Below, piece by piece: positions 25,705 to 34,162 of a DNA stretch of 64,000 nucleotides. Position numbers and translations under genes: made by a program. Below the pieces are notes generated by a model that ran no database searches, had not been told where the DNA came from, and saw nothing but the letters and a program-made list of their open reading frames with translations. Where the stretch lies: the NCBI RefSeq assembly GCF_027853245.1, contig NZ_JAPTZM010000007.1. One strand, written 5' to 3'. The stretch is from Atlantibacter subterraneus (GTDB lineage: Bacteria; Pseudomonadota; Gammaproteobacteria; Enterobacterales; Enterobacteriaceae). Positions within the stretch are counted from its first letter, which is position 1. Every line of letters begins with the position of its first letter.

Positions 25705-27108
25705 TTATCCCTCTGAATGGTTCAGGTCTTTACTGACCGGTGACTTTTCAAATTCCCGCTGATGGCTGCGCGCGCTCTGTCCCAGCTCGTTAAGGATGTT
25801 GCGTAACAGCGGCGTTTTCAGGGTGTAGAAGCGTTTGGCGATGATGGCGCTCAGCACGTAGCAGATGCCCGGCACCAGAGTGAACAGCGCGATAATAATC
25901 GTGAGGGTGGTGCTATTTTGTGCGTGCGCGGACGCGTCATAACCTCCGCCTGCCAACATCCAGCCGATCAGCGCGCCGCCCAGCGCCAGGCCCAGCTTCA
26001 GCACAAACAGCGTGCCCGCAAAACTGATGCCGGTAAGGCGTTTACCGTTGCGCCATTCGCCGTAGTCGACGGTATCGGACATCATCACCCACTGGATCGG
26101 CGTGACAAGCTGGTGCAGCACACCAATAGCAAAGATAAATACGAACATCAGCACGGTGGATCCCAGCGGCACAAAGAACATCGCGACGCTCAGCACCGCC
26201 AGCGCGGCGTTGGTCCACCAGAACACGCTGACTTTGCATTTCCAGTCGGTGAGGGGTTTCGCGAGGGCGCTGCCAATCAGGTTGCCGACGCAGTAAAGCC
26301 CGAGGAACCAGGAGAACAGCGCCGCATCGCCCATAATCCAGGTGACGTAATACATCATCGCCCCGCCGCGTACGCACACCGCCAGGATGTTGAGGATGGT
26401 GAGCAGCCCGACGACGCGCCACTGGTCGTTTTGCAGGATATCGCGCAAATCTTCGCGCATGGTGGAGTTGCTGGGCGGCGCTTCGACGCGCTCTTTGGTG
26501 GTAAAGAAACAGAACGCCAGCATCAGGAAAGCGACCACCGCCAGCACGGCGATACCGCCCTGAAACCCAAACGCCTTATCGTCGCCGCCAATCAACTGCA
26601 CCAGCGGCATCATCAACACCGTGGAGAGCATGCCGCCGAGGGTCGCCAGCACGAAGCGCCAGGATTGCAGGGAGATGCGCTGCTCCGGGTCGCTGGTGAT
26701 AACGCCGCCCAGCGCGCAATACGGGATGTTGACCACCGTATACATCAGGGTCAACAGCGTATAGGTGACGGCGGCGTAAATCATTTTTCCGCTCATGCTC
26801 AGGTCCGGCGAGCTGTAAGCGAACACGCACACCACGCCGAAAGGCAACGCGCCGAACAGCACCCACGGACGAAACTTGCCCCAGCGGCTGCGGGTGCGGT
26901 CGGCAATCAGGCCCATCGCCGGATCGGAGATAGCATCCAGCGCGCGGGCCAGCAGGAACATGGTGCCGACAAAGCCGGCGGGAATACCGAAGATATCGGT
27001 ATAAAAAAACATCATATAAAGCATGACGTTATCAAATACGATATGGCTGGCGGCATCTCCCATGCCGTAACCAATCTTCTCTTTAACCGATAACACTTGA
27101 TCGCTCAT
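25705..27108 (-). CDS. yicJ: GPH-family sugar:cation symporter YicJ
   Basis: 467 residues (E. coli 460), about twelve transmembrane helices. Member of the glycoside-pentoside-hexuronide:cation symporters; starts MSDQVLSVKEKIGYGMGDAASHIVFDN. It is paired with alpha-xylosidase YicI and so is presumed to import alpha-xylosides. Two ATGs compete: 27117 (AAGG immediately before it) and 27108 (AAGG 9 nt before it, matching the family N-terminus); 27108 is preferred. Confidence 0.94.
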   Translation of the reverse strand: MSDQVLSVKEKIGYGMGDAASHIVFDNVMLYMMFFYTDIFGIPAGFVGTMFLLARALDAISDPAMGLIADRTRSRWGKFRPWVLFGALPFGVVCVFAYSSPDLSMSGKMIYAAVTYTLLTLMYTVVNIPYCALGGVITSDPEQRISLQSWRFVLATLGGMLSTVLMMPLVQLIGGDDKAFGFQGGIAVLAVVAFLMLAFCFFTTKERVEAPPSNSTMREDLRDILQNDQWRVVGLLTILNILAVCVRGGAMMYYVTWIMGDAALFSWFLGLYCVGNLIGSALAKPLTDWKCKVSVFWWTNAALAVLSVAMFFVPLGSTVLMFVFIFAIGVLHQLVTPIQWVMMSDTVDYGEWRNGKRLTGISFAGTLFVLKLGLALGGALIGWMLAGGGYDASAHAQNSTTLTIIIALFTLVPGICYVLSAIIAKRFYTLKTPLLRNILNELGQSARSHQREFEKSPVSKDLNHSEG

Positions 27109-27340
27109 GGCGGCCATCCTTATCACACAGCGTAAAATTTCGCTTAAGGTGTTTTAGCCCCGCACGACGCCGCGTGGAATTGTGTTTTCTGGTTATTTAT
27201 TTATGTTAATTGTTTTCTGTGATCTGTTTAACTCATTGATATTTAAATTAATTACTTTTGATGACGGATAAGTTTTTTGTATTCACACGGTAGATGATTT
27301 TTGTTTACGCGTAAGGGGAGAAAAAAGAACGCAGCGGGTA

Positions 27341-27369
27341 TTGGTAAGCGCCTGAAACGCGCCTATAAT
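27341..27369 (+). promoter_or_regulatory. selC promoter
   Basis: -35 TTGGTA (27341-27346), 17-bp spacer, -10 TATAAT (27364-27369), followed by a GC-rich discriminator-like stretch. It lies 30 bp before the tRNA. Confidence 0.7.
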
Positions 27370-27399
27370 GCGCCGGCCTCCATGTAGCAATGAAGGCTC

Positions 27400-27494
27400 G
27401 GAAGATCGTCGTCTCCGGTGAGGCGGCTGGACTTCAAATCCAGTTGGGGTCGCCAGCGATCCCGGGCAGGTTCGACTCCTGTGATCTTCCGCCA
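27400..27494 (+). tRNA. selC: tRNA-Sec (anticodon UCA)
   Basis: 95-nt selenocysteine tRNA nearly identical to E. coli selC. The long 8-bp acceptor stem GGAAGATC/GATCTTCC, anticodon loop CTTCAAA with TCA, long variable arm, T-arm GGTTCGACTCC and encoded CCA (27492-27494, after discriminator G) are all visible. It decodes the UGA in fdoG in this same window. selC is a classic island insertion site; the accessory genes rhuM and symE follow, but no integrase or repeated tRNA end was seen. Confidence 0.98.
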
Positions 27495-27643
27495 CTTTTC
27501 GCTCTTTCCGCTTGATTACTTCCCCCTGTTTCCAGAAAAGATTGCCAGCAAATAAACACATCACTGGCGATGAGTTTCATCCTGGTTCTCTGTCATACTT
27601 AGCCACTAAGACGTTTTTAGCCCGGATAACGCGGAGGCGGCAC

Positions 27644-28660
27644 ATGGAAGATAAACATTTAACGCAACCCCCAGCGGGTGAGTTTCTTATGTTTGCCAGT
27701 GGTGACGGGAAAGTGCGTATTGATTGCCGATTCGAAAGCGATACGCTGTGGCTCTCTCAGGCAATGATCTGCGAACTGTACGGCAAAGCCAAAGCAACGA
27801 TCAGCGAGCATATTAAAAACATCTTTGCAGAAGATGAACTCGACGAGAATTCAGTTGTTCGGTTTTACCGAACAACTGCCAGTGATGGAAAAATCTATAA
27901 TGTTCAATATTTTAGCTTACCGCTAATTCTCGCCGTTGGTTATCGCGTCCGCTCAACCCGGGGTACGCAATTCCGTCAGTGGGCAACCCAAACGCTTCAG
28001 GAATACCTGGTCAAAGGGTTTGTGATGGACGATGAGCGGCTGAAAAATCCGCCTGTTGGAACGTCCGCTGTACCTGACTATTTCGATGAGATGCTCGAAC
28101 GCATCCGTGACATTCGCGCCAGCGAGCGCCGGGTGTATTTGCGGGTTCGGGAGATCTTTGCCTTAGCCGCCGATTATCAGCCCTCACTTAAAGAGACCAC
28201 ACAATTTTTCCAGATTATTCAGAACAAGCTCCATTTCGCTTGTACCGGCCATACCGCAGCTGAACTTATTCATCAACGGGCGGACGCCAGCAAACCGCAT
28301 ATGGGCCTGACCAGCTATAAAGGCGATGACGTACATAAATGCGATGTTACCGTCGCGAAGAATTACCTTAACCAGGATGAAGTCAGCGAACTTAACCGCG
28401 TCGTTAACATGTGGCTGGATTTTGCTGAGGATCAGGCGCGACGCCGACAGCAGGTTTTTTTGCGCGACTGGCAGGAAAAGCTGGACCAGTTTCTGCAATT
28501 TAATGACCGTGACGTTTTGCAGGGTGCGGGAAAGATCAGCAAGAAGATGGCTGATGATAAGGCTCAGGCGGAATATGTTCTGTTTGCTGAGCAGCAGCGG
28601 AAGTTAAAAGAGGCTGAAGGAGAAAATGATATTTCAAGATTATTAGGCTGGGAAAAGTAA
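27644..28660 (+). CDS. rhuM: RhuM-family virulence/DNA-binding-like protein
   Basis: 338 residues. The N-terminus resembles a winged-helix/KilA-N-like region (LWLSQAMICELYGKAKATISEHIKNIF), followed by SVVRFYRTTASDGKIYNVQYFSLPLILAVGYRVRS, the RhuM signature. C-terminal part is helical, with the charged stretch KEAEGENDISRLLG. RhuM was named in Salmonella SPI-3, which is also inserted at selC; it affects epithelial invasion and gene expression there but its biochemical function is not known. ATG at 27644 chosen because GGAGG lies 6 nt upstream; the longer frame starts inside the selC 3' flank. Confidence 0.9.
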   Translation: MEDKHLTQPPAGEFLMFASGDGKVRIDCRFESDTLWLSQAMICELYGKAKATISEHIKNIFAEDELDENSVVRFYRTTASDGKIYNVQYFSLPLILAVGYRVRSTRGTQFRQWATQTLQEYLVKGFVMDDERLKNPPVGTSAVPDYFDEMLERIRDIRASERRVYLRVREIFALAADYQPSLKETTQFFQIIQNKLHFACTGHTAAELIHQRADASKPHMGLTSYKGDDVHKCDVTVAKNYLNQDEVSELNRVVNMWLDFAEDQARRRQQVFLRDWQEKLDQFLQFNDRDVLQGAGKISKKMADDKAQAEYVLFAEQQRKLKEAEGENDISRLLGWEK

Positions 28661-28720
28661 GCCGATATATTTTTCAAGTGCCGACATTGTCTGGGAGGAT
28701 TTATATGTCCATTTAAATAT

Positions 28721-28918
28721 TTAGAACTCGTTAGAATCAGTATTAATTACTCCCAGCTTCATTAATTCCTTTCTTCCCAGGTTTTTAAACCAATTTCCCA
28801 AACTCACCCCTTCCGCTTTTGCAGCCGCTTCAAACTGCGCTTTTAACTCAGGGGTAATCCGAATCTGAAAGGCTGGTGACTGTCCTTTTTTAGAGTGTTT
28901 TACATCCCGCTTGACCAT
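28721..28918 (-). CDS. Small RHH/Arc-type protein (HicB-like antitoxin family)
   Basis: 65 residues: a basic N-terminus, then FQIRITPELKAQFEAAAKAEGVSLGNWFKNLGRKEL, a ribbon-helix-helix pattern with the strand at FQIRI and two helices. Such proteins act as antitoxins or repressors. No toxin gene flanks it: rhuM converges on it and symE diverges from it. CCTTTGAACG-AAAGGAGAGG-type RBS (GGAGAGGGC on the minus strand) is strong. Function not established. Confidence 0.7.
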   Translation of the reverse strand: MVKRDVKHSKKGQSPAFQIRITPELKAQFEAAAKAEGVSLGNWFKNLGRKELMKLGVINTDSNEF

Positions 28919-29050
28919 TGTTTGCCCTCTCCTTTGAACGTAGTATTTAAATATGGGTACACACTCATATTTAATTTTCCTTAGCGCCCCAACCGAGTAT
29001 TACCAGTACCCGGCTGGAGCTAACCACCACCAACTTATACGGAGTTGATC

Positions 29051-29350
29051 ATGGCTACCAACCATTCTACCAAATCCCCCCGCACTTCCAGAACAGACAA
29101 ACCTCTCATTGTGGGATATCGGCCGCAGGGCGGAGACACCAGCACGCCGCAAATTACCCTTTCCGGTAAATGGCTCAGCGAGGCGGGGTTTGAGCCCGGG
29201 CAGCATTACACTGTAAAAATCAGCGATGGCTGCCTCGTAGTCATGGCAATGAATTCGCGTGAGGAAGAATTACTCGCCGAGTTAGAAACCACACGCGGCA
29301 AACTGACGGAAATGAAACGCTCGCTCGGCAATGTATTTAAAGCCGCCTGA
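29051..29350 (+). CDS. symE: SymE-family type I toxin-like protein
   Basis: 99 residues. Contains the SymE core ITLSGKWLSEAGFEPGQHYTVKISDGCLVVMA, an AbrB-like fold, plus a helical C-terminus. E. coli SymE is an SOS-induced toxin whose translation is blocked by antisense RNA SymR. ATG 29051 is preceded by GGAG at 7 nt; the upstream TTG at 29045 is less likely. No LexA box CTGT-N8-ACAG is visible in the 130 bp upstream, so SOS control is not supported here. A SymR-like antisense RNA was not identified. Confidence 0.8.
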   Translation: MATNHSTKSPRTSRTDKPLIVGYRPQGGDTSTPQITLSGKWLSEAGFEPGQHYTVKISDGCLVVMAMNSREEELLAELETTRGKLTEMKRSLGNVFKAA

Positions 29351-29361
29351 TTAAGCACCGG

Positions 29362-29380
29362 GGCAGGCGAAAAGCCTGCC
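29362..29380. terminator. Hairpin after symE
   Basis: GGCAGGC-GAAAA-GCCTGCC, a 7-bp stem followed by TTAATAA, between convergent symE and the GGDEF/EAL gene. Confidence 0.6.
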
Positions 29381-29405
29381 TTAATAACCGTTACGTTATT
29401 ACCAC

Positions 29406-31988
29406 TCAAACACCAAACTCCACGTTAAAATCAACTTTATCCAGCGCCACGGGCCGCCCAATAAAATACCCCTGCGCCTCATCGCACTGGTACTCTTTCA
29501 GCCGCTTTAACTGCTCCGCTGTTTCCACGCCTTCGGCGGTTATGGCCAGCGAATAGGCTTTGCCGAGGCCAATAATATTCTCAACGATAATTTTGGCGTT
29601 ATCGGATTCCTCCATGGCGAAGACAAAGGATTTATCCAGCTTAATGCCGTCAAACGGGAAGCGTTTCAGATAGCTTAGCGCCGAGTATCCCGTGCCAAAA
29701 TCATCAATCAAGAAACGCACGCCGATTTCTTTTAGCTGCGTCATCGTTTCCAGCGTGGTATCGGGGTTGGATAGCGTAACGTTCTCAGTTATTTCCAGCT
29801 CCAGCCGTGACGGCTCAAGTCCGGTTTTTTGCAGAATGGCTTTTACCCGCTTCGCCAGGCCGCCGGTATTAAATTCCACCGCCGAAATATTAACCGAAAT
29901 CTTTAAATCCGGCGCAAGGCGCAAACCGTCGAGGCAGGCTTTTTCCAGCACCCTGTCGCTCATGTCGATAATCAGGCCCGTCTCTTCCGCAAGAGGAATA
30001 AACTGATCGGGCATCAGCAATCCCAGACGCGGATGCTGCCAGCGGACCAGCGCTTCTACGGCGGCAATACGCGAGGTTTTAATATCGTAACGCGGCTGAT
30101 AAACCAGCTGAAACTGCCCTTCGCTCAACGCTTCGCGAAACTCTTTTTCCATTTCCCGGCGTTGAATTAAATACTCGCCCATATCCGGCTTGTAGAATAC
30201 CCAGTTATTACGCCCGGAATTTTTCGCCTTATATAACGCGATATCGGAATAACGAATCAGATCGCTGGCATCCATGGCATCCTGCGGCGCTAACGCAATA
30301 CCCATACTCACGCTAATATGCACATCGTTACCGTTAACCTGAAAAGGACGGCTTATTTCAGTGGTAATGCGCTGGCACAGGGTCTCGATATCTTTCTCGA
30401 CATAAATATCCGGCAGGATCAGGATAAATTCATCACCACCCTGCCGGGCGACAAGATCGACTTTACGGGTACAGGCGCGTAACCGGCTGGCGACCTCATT
30501 CAGTAATTCATCACCCGCGTTATGCCCGAATAAGTCATTAACGGGTTTGAATTTATCGAGGTCGAGGCTAATCATGGCCAGCGGATGTGCCGGATCGGGC
30601 AGCGAGCGCAGCTTACCCTCTAAAAATTCTTTCATTCTTAGCCGGTTAGGTAACCCCGTTAACTCATCATGGCGCGATAAATACTCCACGCGTTCCTGCG
30701 CTTCGACTTCCAGCGTCACATCGGTGACCGTACCGCGAAAACCCATCGAACCGTCATCCATAATGGCGCGTTTCGCCACCAGATTGCAGTACCGCTGATG
30801 GCCCTGAGCGGAAAAATAGCGGGCCTTTTTGATGGTGAACGTACCGCCTGCCTGCGGGTTAAGCAGCCATTGAGTAAAAGCGATTTTATCTCTGGGGATG
30901 AAATCCAACATGCTTCTGCCAAGCCAACTTTCTGAATGATGGCCGGTAATGCCGGAAAAGCGGTCAGACAGCCACGTCAGGCGCGACTGGCTGTCCGCTT
31001 CCCAAATCCAGTCCGTAGTGGCTTCAATCACGTCGCGAAAGCGCCTTTCGCCTGCCGCCAGCGCCTGGCGGCTCTGCTCCAGGAGAAACACGTTTTCATC
31101 GTTTCTTTGCGCTTTGATTATCGCGTTGCGTCGCATTACCCAGGTGAACGTCACGGTCAACAGCATCAGCAGGAGGATTAACGGCAGTTCGCGGCTCATA
31201 AGCTCCCTGCCGGGATTATCGCTTCGCCACTCCACCAACACATTACCGCGATCGATGGGCAGAATAATCTGCGCCTCCCGGTAATTTGGTTTCATCTGCG
31301 ACATGCTGCCGTAGGTATGCGCATCCTGAATGCCGTATTCGTTGCCCATTTGCTGCATTTTGGCGGGCGTCAGCACATCAACGAAGACCATCATTGATGC
31401 ACTGCCCGCCACTGGCGTTATGCTTTCATCATCCCCTGCTGTGATCCAGGCCGCCGCCAGTAAGGTCAGTTGACCGTTAGCCATCAGCAGTCGTGAGACG
31501 GCTTTGCCCCGGGTTTGTGAGAGATCGTTGATTAACTCGGCGGTGACATTCCGGTTCAGCCATTGATCGAAAGCCTGGCTAACAAGACGCCCTTCAATCA
31601 CGCTGTAGCGGGTTTCACCGGCCGGGGAGAGCACAAACACGCCTTCGTAGTGGTAGTTAGTGTAAAGCGACTCGCCAAGGTTTTGGCTATCCCACGCCCA
31701 CTGCACGTTAACCTGCTTATGAAGATGGTTATAGGCCTCTCCCCAGTCAGCGTTATCCATCAAATTAGAGCGAATTTTTTCCTGCCGACTGGTGAGGGCT
31801 TTTTGTAGAAGAAAACGGCTGCGAGCGTCCGCTTTCTCATTGAGATTGTCGGCAATATAAAAAAGACTCACTATCGCTGCCAGAAAAAGACAACTTAGCA
31901 ATGCCACGGTAACAATAAACGTTTTCTTTACTATCCCGCTGGTTTCTCCTGAAACACTGCTTACTTTATTAAGGCGCTGCCAGTTCAT
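29406..31988 (-). CDS. Membrane GGDEF-EAL protein with CHASE4-like and PAS domains
   Basis: 860 residues. Order: transmembrane helix near 20-45 (TFIVTVALLSCLFLAAIVSLFYIA), periplasmic CHASE4-like sensor (about 45-265), second transmembrane helix (LPLILLLMLLTVTFTWVM), PAS (about 310-425), GGDEF (motif QGGDEF intact), EAL (motif EALVRW intact, with DDFGTGYSAL and ITAEGVET). It may make or break cyclic di-GMP; intact motifs allow either activity. Start at ATG 31988 chosen over an upstream start because it is preceded by GATGGAA and gives a typical short cytoplasmic N-terminus. Signal unknown; next to a second GGDEF-like gene. Confidence 0.92.
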   Translation of the reverse strand: MNWQRLNKVSSVSGETSGIVKKTFIVTVALLSCLFLAAIVSLFYIADNLNEKADARSRFLLQKALTSRQEKIRSNLMDNADWGEAYNHLHKQVNVQWAWDSQNLGESLYTNYHYEGVFVLSPAGETRYSVIEGRLVSQAFDQWLNRNVTAELINDLSQTRGKAVSRLLMANGQLTLLAAAWITAGDDESITPVAGSASMMVFVDVLTPAKMQQMGNEYGIQDAHTYGSMSQMKPNYREAQIILPIDRGNVLVEWRSDNPGRELMSRELPLILLLMLLTVTFTWVMRRNAIIKAQRNDENVFLLEQSRQALAAGERRFRDVIEATTDWIWEADSQSRLTWLSDRFSGITGHHSESWLGRSMLDFIPRDKIAFTQWLLNPQAGGTFTIKKARYFSAQGHQRYCNLVAKRAIMDDGSMGFRGTVTDVTLEVEAQERVEYLSRHDELTGLPNRLRMKEFLEGKLRSLPDPAHPLAMISLDLDKFKPVNDLFGHNAGDELLNEVASRLRACTRKVDLVARQGGDEFILILPDIYVEKDIETLCQRITTEISRPFQVNGNDVHISVSMGIALAPQDAMDASDLIRYSDIALYKAKNSGRNNWVFYKPDMGEYLIQRREMEKEFREALSEGQFQLVYQPRYDIKTSRIAAVEALVRWQHPRLGLLMPDQFIPLAEETGLIIDMSDRVLEKACLDGLRLAPDLKISVNISAVEFNTGGLAKRVKAILQKTGLEPSRLELEITENVTLSNPDTTLETMTQLKEIGVRFLIDDFGTGYSALSYLKRFPFDGIKLDKSFVFAMEESDNAKIIVENIIGLGKAYSLAITAEGVETAEQLKRLKEYQCDEAQGYFIGRPVALDKVDFNVEFGV

Positions 31989-32120
31989 TTTTCCATCTCT
32001 TAACGGGTGAGTATAAGTTTGCCCGCAAAACGGCCTCACCAGTAAAAACAGTATCGGCAAAAGCTGGCATTTGTTTGGTGCCAGCTATCCGTTTTGCTAA
32101 CTTGATCATTCCCTGACCGC

Positions 32121-33086
32121 TTACTGCGGCTGTTTTTTGCGCTTCTCGGCAAATGTCGTTCTGCTGGAAAGTTCCAGCATCGCCATCAGCGAGCCATGCG
32201 TCGAGGGTTCATAATTGGTCAGGCCATAGGCGTAATTAATATGGTAAGATTTCCTGGATTTATTATTAAAATCATCCATAAAAGAGTGCAGATTAAACAG
32301 GTAGCGCTCTTCCGCATTGTGTACGTCATGCTCCAGCAATACAGCGAAATCGCCCCGCCCTAAATATGCGCCAGTATCATGTTTTTTCAGCGATGATTTT
32401 ATATAGCCTGAAAAGGCTTTCAGGATAGCGTCGGCTTCTTTGTCGCCCAAAACATCCCGGATCGATTTAATATTATCAATTTCCAAATAAATAAGGCTGA
32501 ACGGCAGCTGGTATCGGGTAAATTGCTCGAACCGTTTTTGGCCAAGCTTCAGGAAGCTTTGTTTATTCATAAGCTCGGTGACGTTATCCGCCATGGTCTT
32601 GCTGATAATAAGAAACTCATCCTCAACAATCGCTGCGAAATCAATCAGCGCGTTCGCTTCATCCATTGAAAAATCGCGTGGAACACTGTCAACGATACAA
32701 AGCGTGCCGGCAATCATGCCGTCTGGCAACCGTACCGGATACCCTGCATAGAAACGCACGTGCGGCTCGCCGGTTACGAAAGGATTATCGTGGAAGCGTT
32801 TATCCTTCAGGGTATCTTTAACCACAAACACCCCTTCTGACAGGATGGCATGGGCGCAAAATGAAGTGCTGCGTGGGGTTTCCCGTATATCCACGCCTGC
32901 GCTGGACAGCACCCACTGACGCTCCCTGTCCAGTAAACTCAGCGAGGCCACAGGCACATCAAAGGTCAATTTCATCAGGCGTGTCAGCCTGTCGAATCTT
33001 TCATCGTTATTTTTATCTAACAGATCAATTAAGTAGAGTGACTTAAGGCGTTCTGCTTCATTAGGCGGTGTTTCAGGAAATATCAT
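32121..33086 (-). CDS. GAF-domain protein with degenerate GGDEF domain
   Basis: 321 residues. GAF domain (about 25-160) with FDVPVASLSLLDRERQW, the hallmark SFCAHAIL, and FYAGYPVRLPDGMIAGTLCIVD. C-terminal GGDEF-like domain retains LIYLEIDNIKSIRDVLG, but the active-site motif is GRGDF rather than GG[DE]EF, so cyclase activity is unlikely; it may bind nucleotide or act by protein contact. ATG 33086 gives the usual MIFPETPPNEAERL start; the longer frame adds 36 unlikely residues. It lies 131 nt upstream of the GGDEF-EAL gene, same strand, with an AT-rich 0.5-kb leader region. Confidence 0.85.
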   Translation of the reverse strand: MIFPETPPNEAERLKSLYLIDLLDKNNDERFDRLTRLMKLTFDVPVASLSLLDRERQWVLSSAGVDIRETPRSTSFCAHAILSEGVFVVKDTLKDKRFHDNPFVTGEPHVRFYAGYPVRLPDGMIAGTLCIVDSVPRDFSMDEANALIDFAAIVEDEFLIISKTMADNVTELMNKQSFLKLGQKRFEQFTRYQLPFSLIYLEIDNIKSIRDVLGDKEADAILKAFSGYIKSSLKKHDTGAYLGRGDFAVLLEHDVHNAEERYLFNLHSFMDDFNNKSRKSYHINYAYGLTNYEPSTHGSLMAMLELSSRTTFAEKRKKQPQ

Positions 33087-33594
33087 ATTTTTTCTCGGAC
33101 GTGACTTCTTAACTTCATTTATCTTAGGCAAGCAATAAAGAGATGGGCAACTTGATTTCATTAACGATGTGATGATCGTGAATATTTTAAGCAAGAAGAT
33201 AATAATTGGCAGGAATCATTCAGGATAGGGAAAGAAAATAAGTTTTTTTCTGCAACTGATAAAAACCATCATTATTAATGATAATAATTAACATCAGAAC
33301 TATTATATTTGATATATCCTCCATTAAACATTACTCACCCTCTTATTGCTGACTATATTATCCCGTTCACGATGTCTGTCATTCTCTGATATTCCTAAAT
33401 ACAATTGTTCATTATTGCCGAACTACTGCTTTGCTTACCCACCACGCTGTCACCTGAAACACAACGCGCTGACTCCACAATCAGCGCTTTCCCCACTGCG
33501 CCCACTTTATTTTCCTGATCATTCCAATAACTGATGCGAACCGACGCAGCTTTGCTACAGTTTTTCTGATGTCGTTGAGTTTCAGGAACCGCAC
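33087..33594. other. AT-rich intergenic region of about 0.5 kb
   Basis: No convincing gene; a 62-codon plus-strand frame (33346-33534) has no RBS or recognisable composition. Contains a Fur-like box at 33274-33292 and otherwise long A/T runs. It is the shared upstream region of the GAF/GGDEF gene (minus) and the GGCT-like gene (plus). Confidence 0.7.
33274..33292. promoter_or_regulatory. Candidate Fur box
   Basis: ATTAATGATAATAATTAAC matches 15 of 19 positions of the Fur consensus GATAATGATAATCATTATC by eye. It lies about 190 bp upstream of the GAF/GGDEF start. AT-rich context raises the chance of a false match. Confidence 0.3.
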
Positions 33595-34125
33595 ATGAAA
33601 ATTGCTTGTCTGGGTTGGGGATCGCTTATCTGGAAACCGGAAAATTTACCCGTTGTCGGAGAATGGAAAACGGACGGTCCAATGCTGCCTGTGGAGTTCT
33701 CCCGGGTCAGCGACGGCGGCGAGCTGGCAACGGCGCTCTGCGTCAATGCCGCACCCGTTCAAGTGCTCTGGGCCTGGCTGGACATTGAAGATGTTACTGT
33801 CGCCTGTGATGCATTGCGCCAGCGGGAGGGCATTGACGAAGATCGCGTGGACGGTATCGGGCTACTGATCATAGACGACGCGCCGGAAGGCGAGCTGGCG
33901 GAATGGGCGCAAGAACGCGGGATCGAAGCCGTGGTCTGGACGGCGCTGCCGGTGAGAAGCGCGGAAATGGAAGGCCGGGCACCAACGGTTACGGAAGCCG
34001 TGGCGTATCTCGATAGCCTGACAGGCGATACGCGCGAACACGCGCGGGATTATGTTCAGCGCGTTCCAGAACAGATTGATACGGTCTATCGCCGGGCGAT
34101 CGTTGAGGCGCTGGACTGGAAATAG
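33595..34125 (+). CDS. Uncharacterised protein with a GGCT-like N-terminus
   Basis: 176 residues. Starts MKIACLGWGSLIWKPENLP; the 'GSL' loop after a first beta-strand resembles gamma-glutamylcyclotransferase-fold proteins (YGSL motif), but with Trp in place of Tyr. The remainder (VLWAWLDIEDVTVACDALRQREGI..., C-terminal DYVQRVPEQIDTVYRRAIVEALDW) is not recognised. AGGAA precedes the ATG. Single gene ending at a bidirectional terminator shared with yciF. Real and intact by codon pattern; function unknown. Confidence 0.7.
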   Translation: MKIACLGWGSLIWKPENLPVVGEWKTDGPMLPVEFSRVSDGGELATALCVNAAPVQVLWAWLDIEDVTVACDALRQREGIDEDRVDGIGLLIIDDAPEGELAEWAQERGIEAVVWTALPVRSAEMEGRAPTVTEAVAYLDSLTGDTREHARDYVQRVPEQIDTVYRRAIVEALDWK

Positions 34126-34134
34126 TGACAAAAC

Positions 34135-34152
34135 GGCCTGCTTACGCAGGCC
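34135..34152. terminator. Bidirectional terminator
   Basis: GGCCTGC-TTAC-GCAGGCC, a perfect 7-bp stem between convergent genes, with CGCTTTGCT after it on the plus strand. Confidence 0.65.
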
Positions 34153-34162
34153 CGCTTTGCTG

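Noticed and set aside
25918..27093. 391-codon plus-strand open frame opposite yicJ
   Set aside because: Shadow of yicJ caused by GC-rich third positions; composition not protein-like.
33346..33534. 62-codon plus-strand frame in the AT-rich gap
   Set aside because: No RBS, no family resemblance, and biased toward Ser, Leu and Pro in a low-GC spacer.
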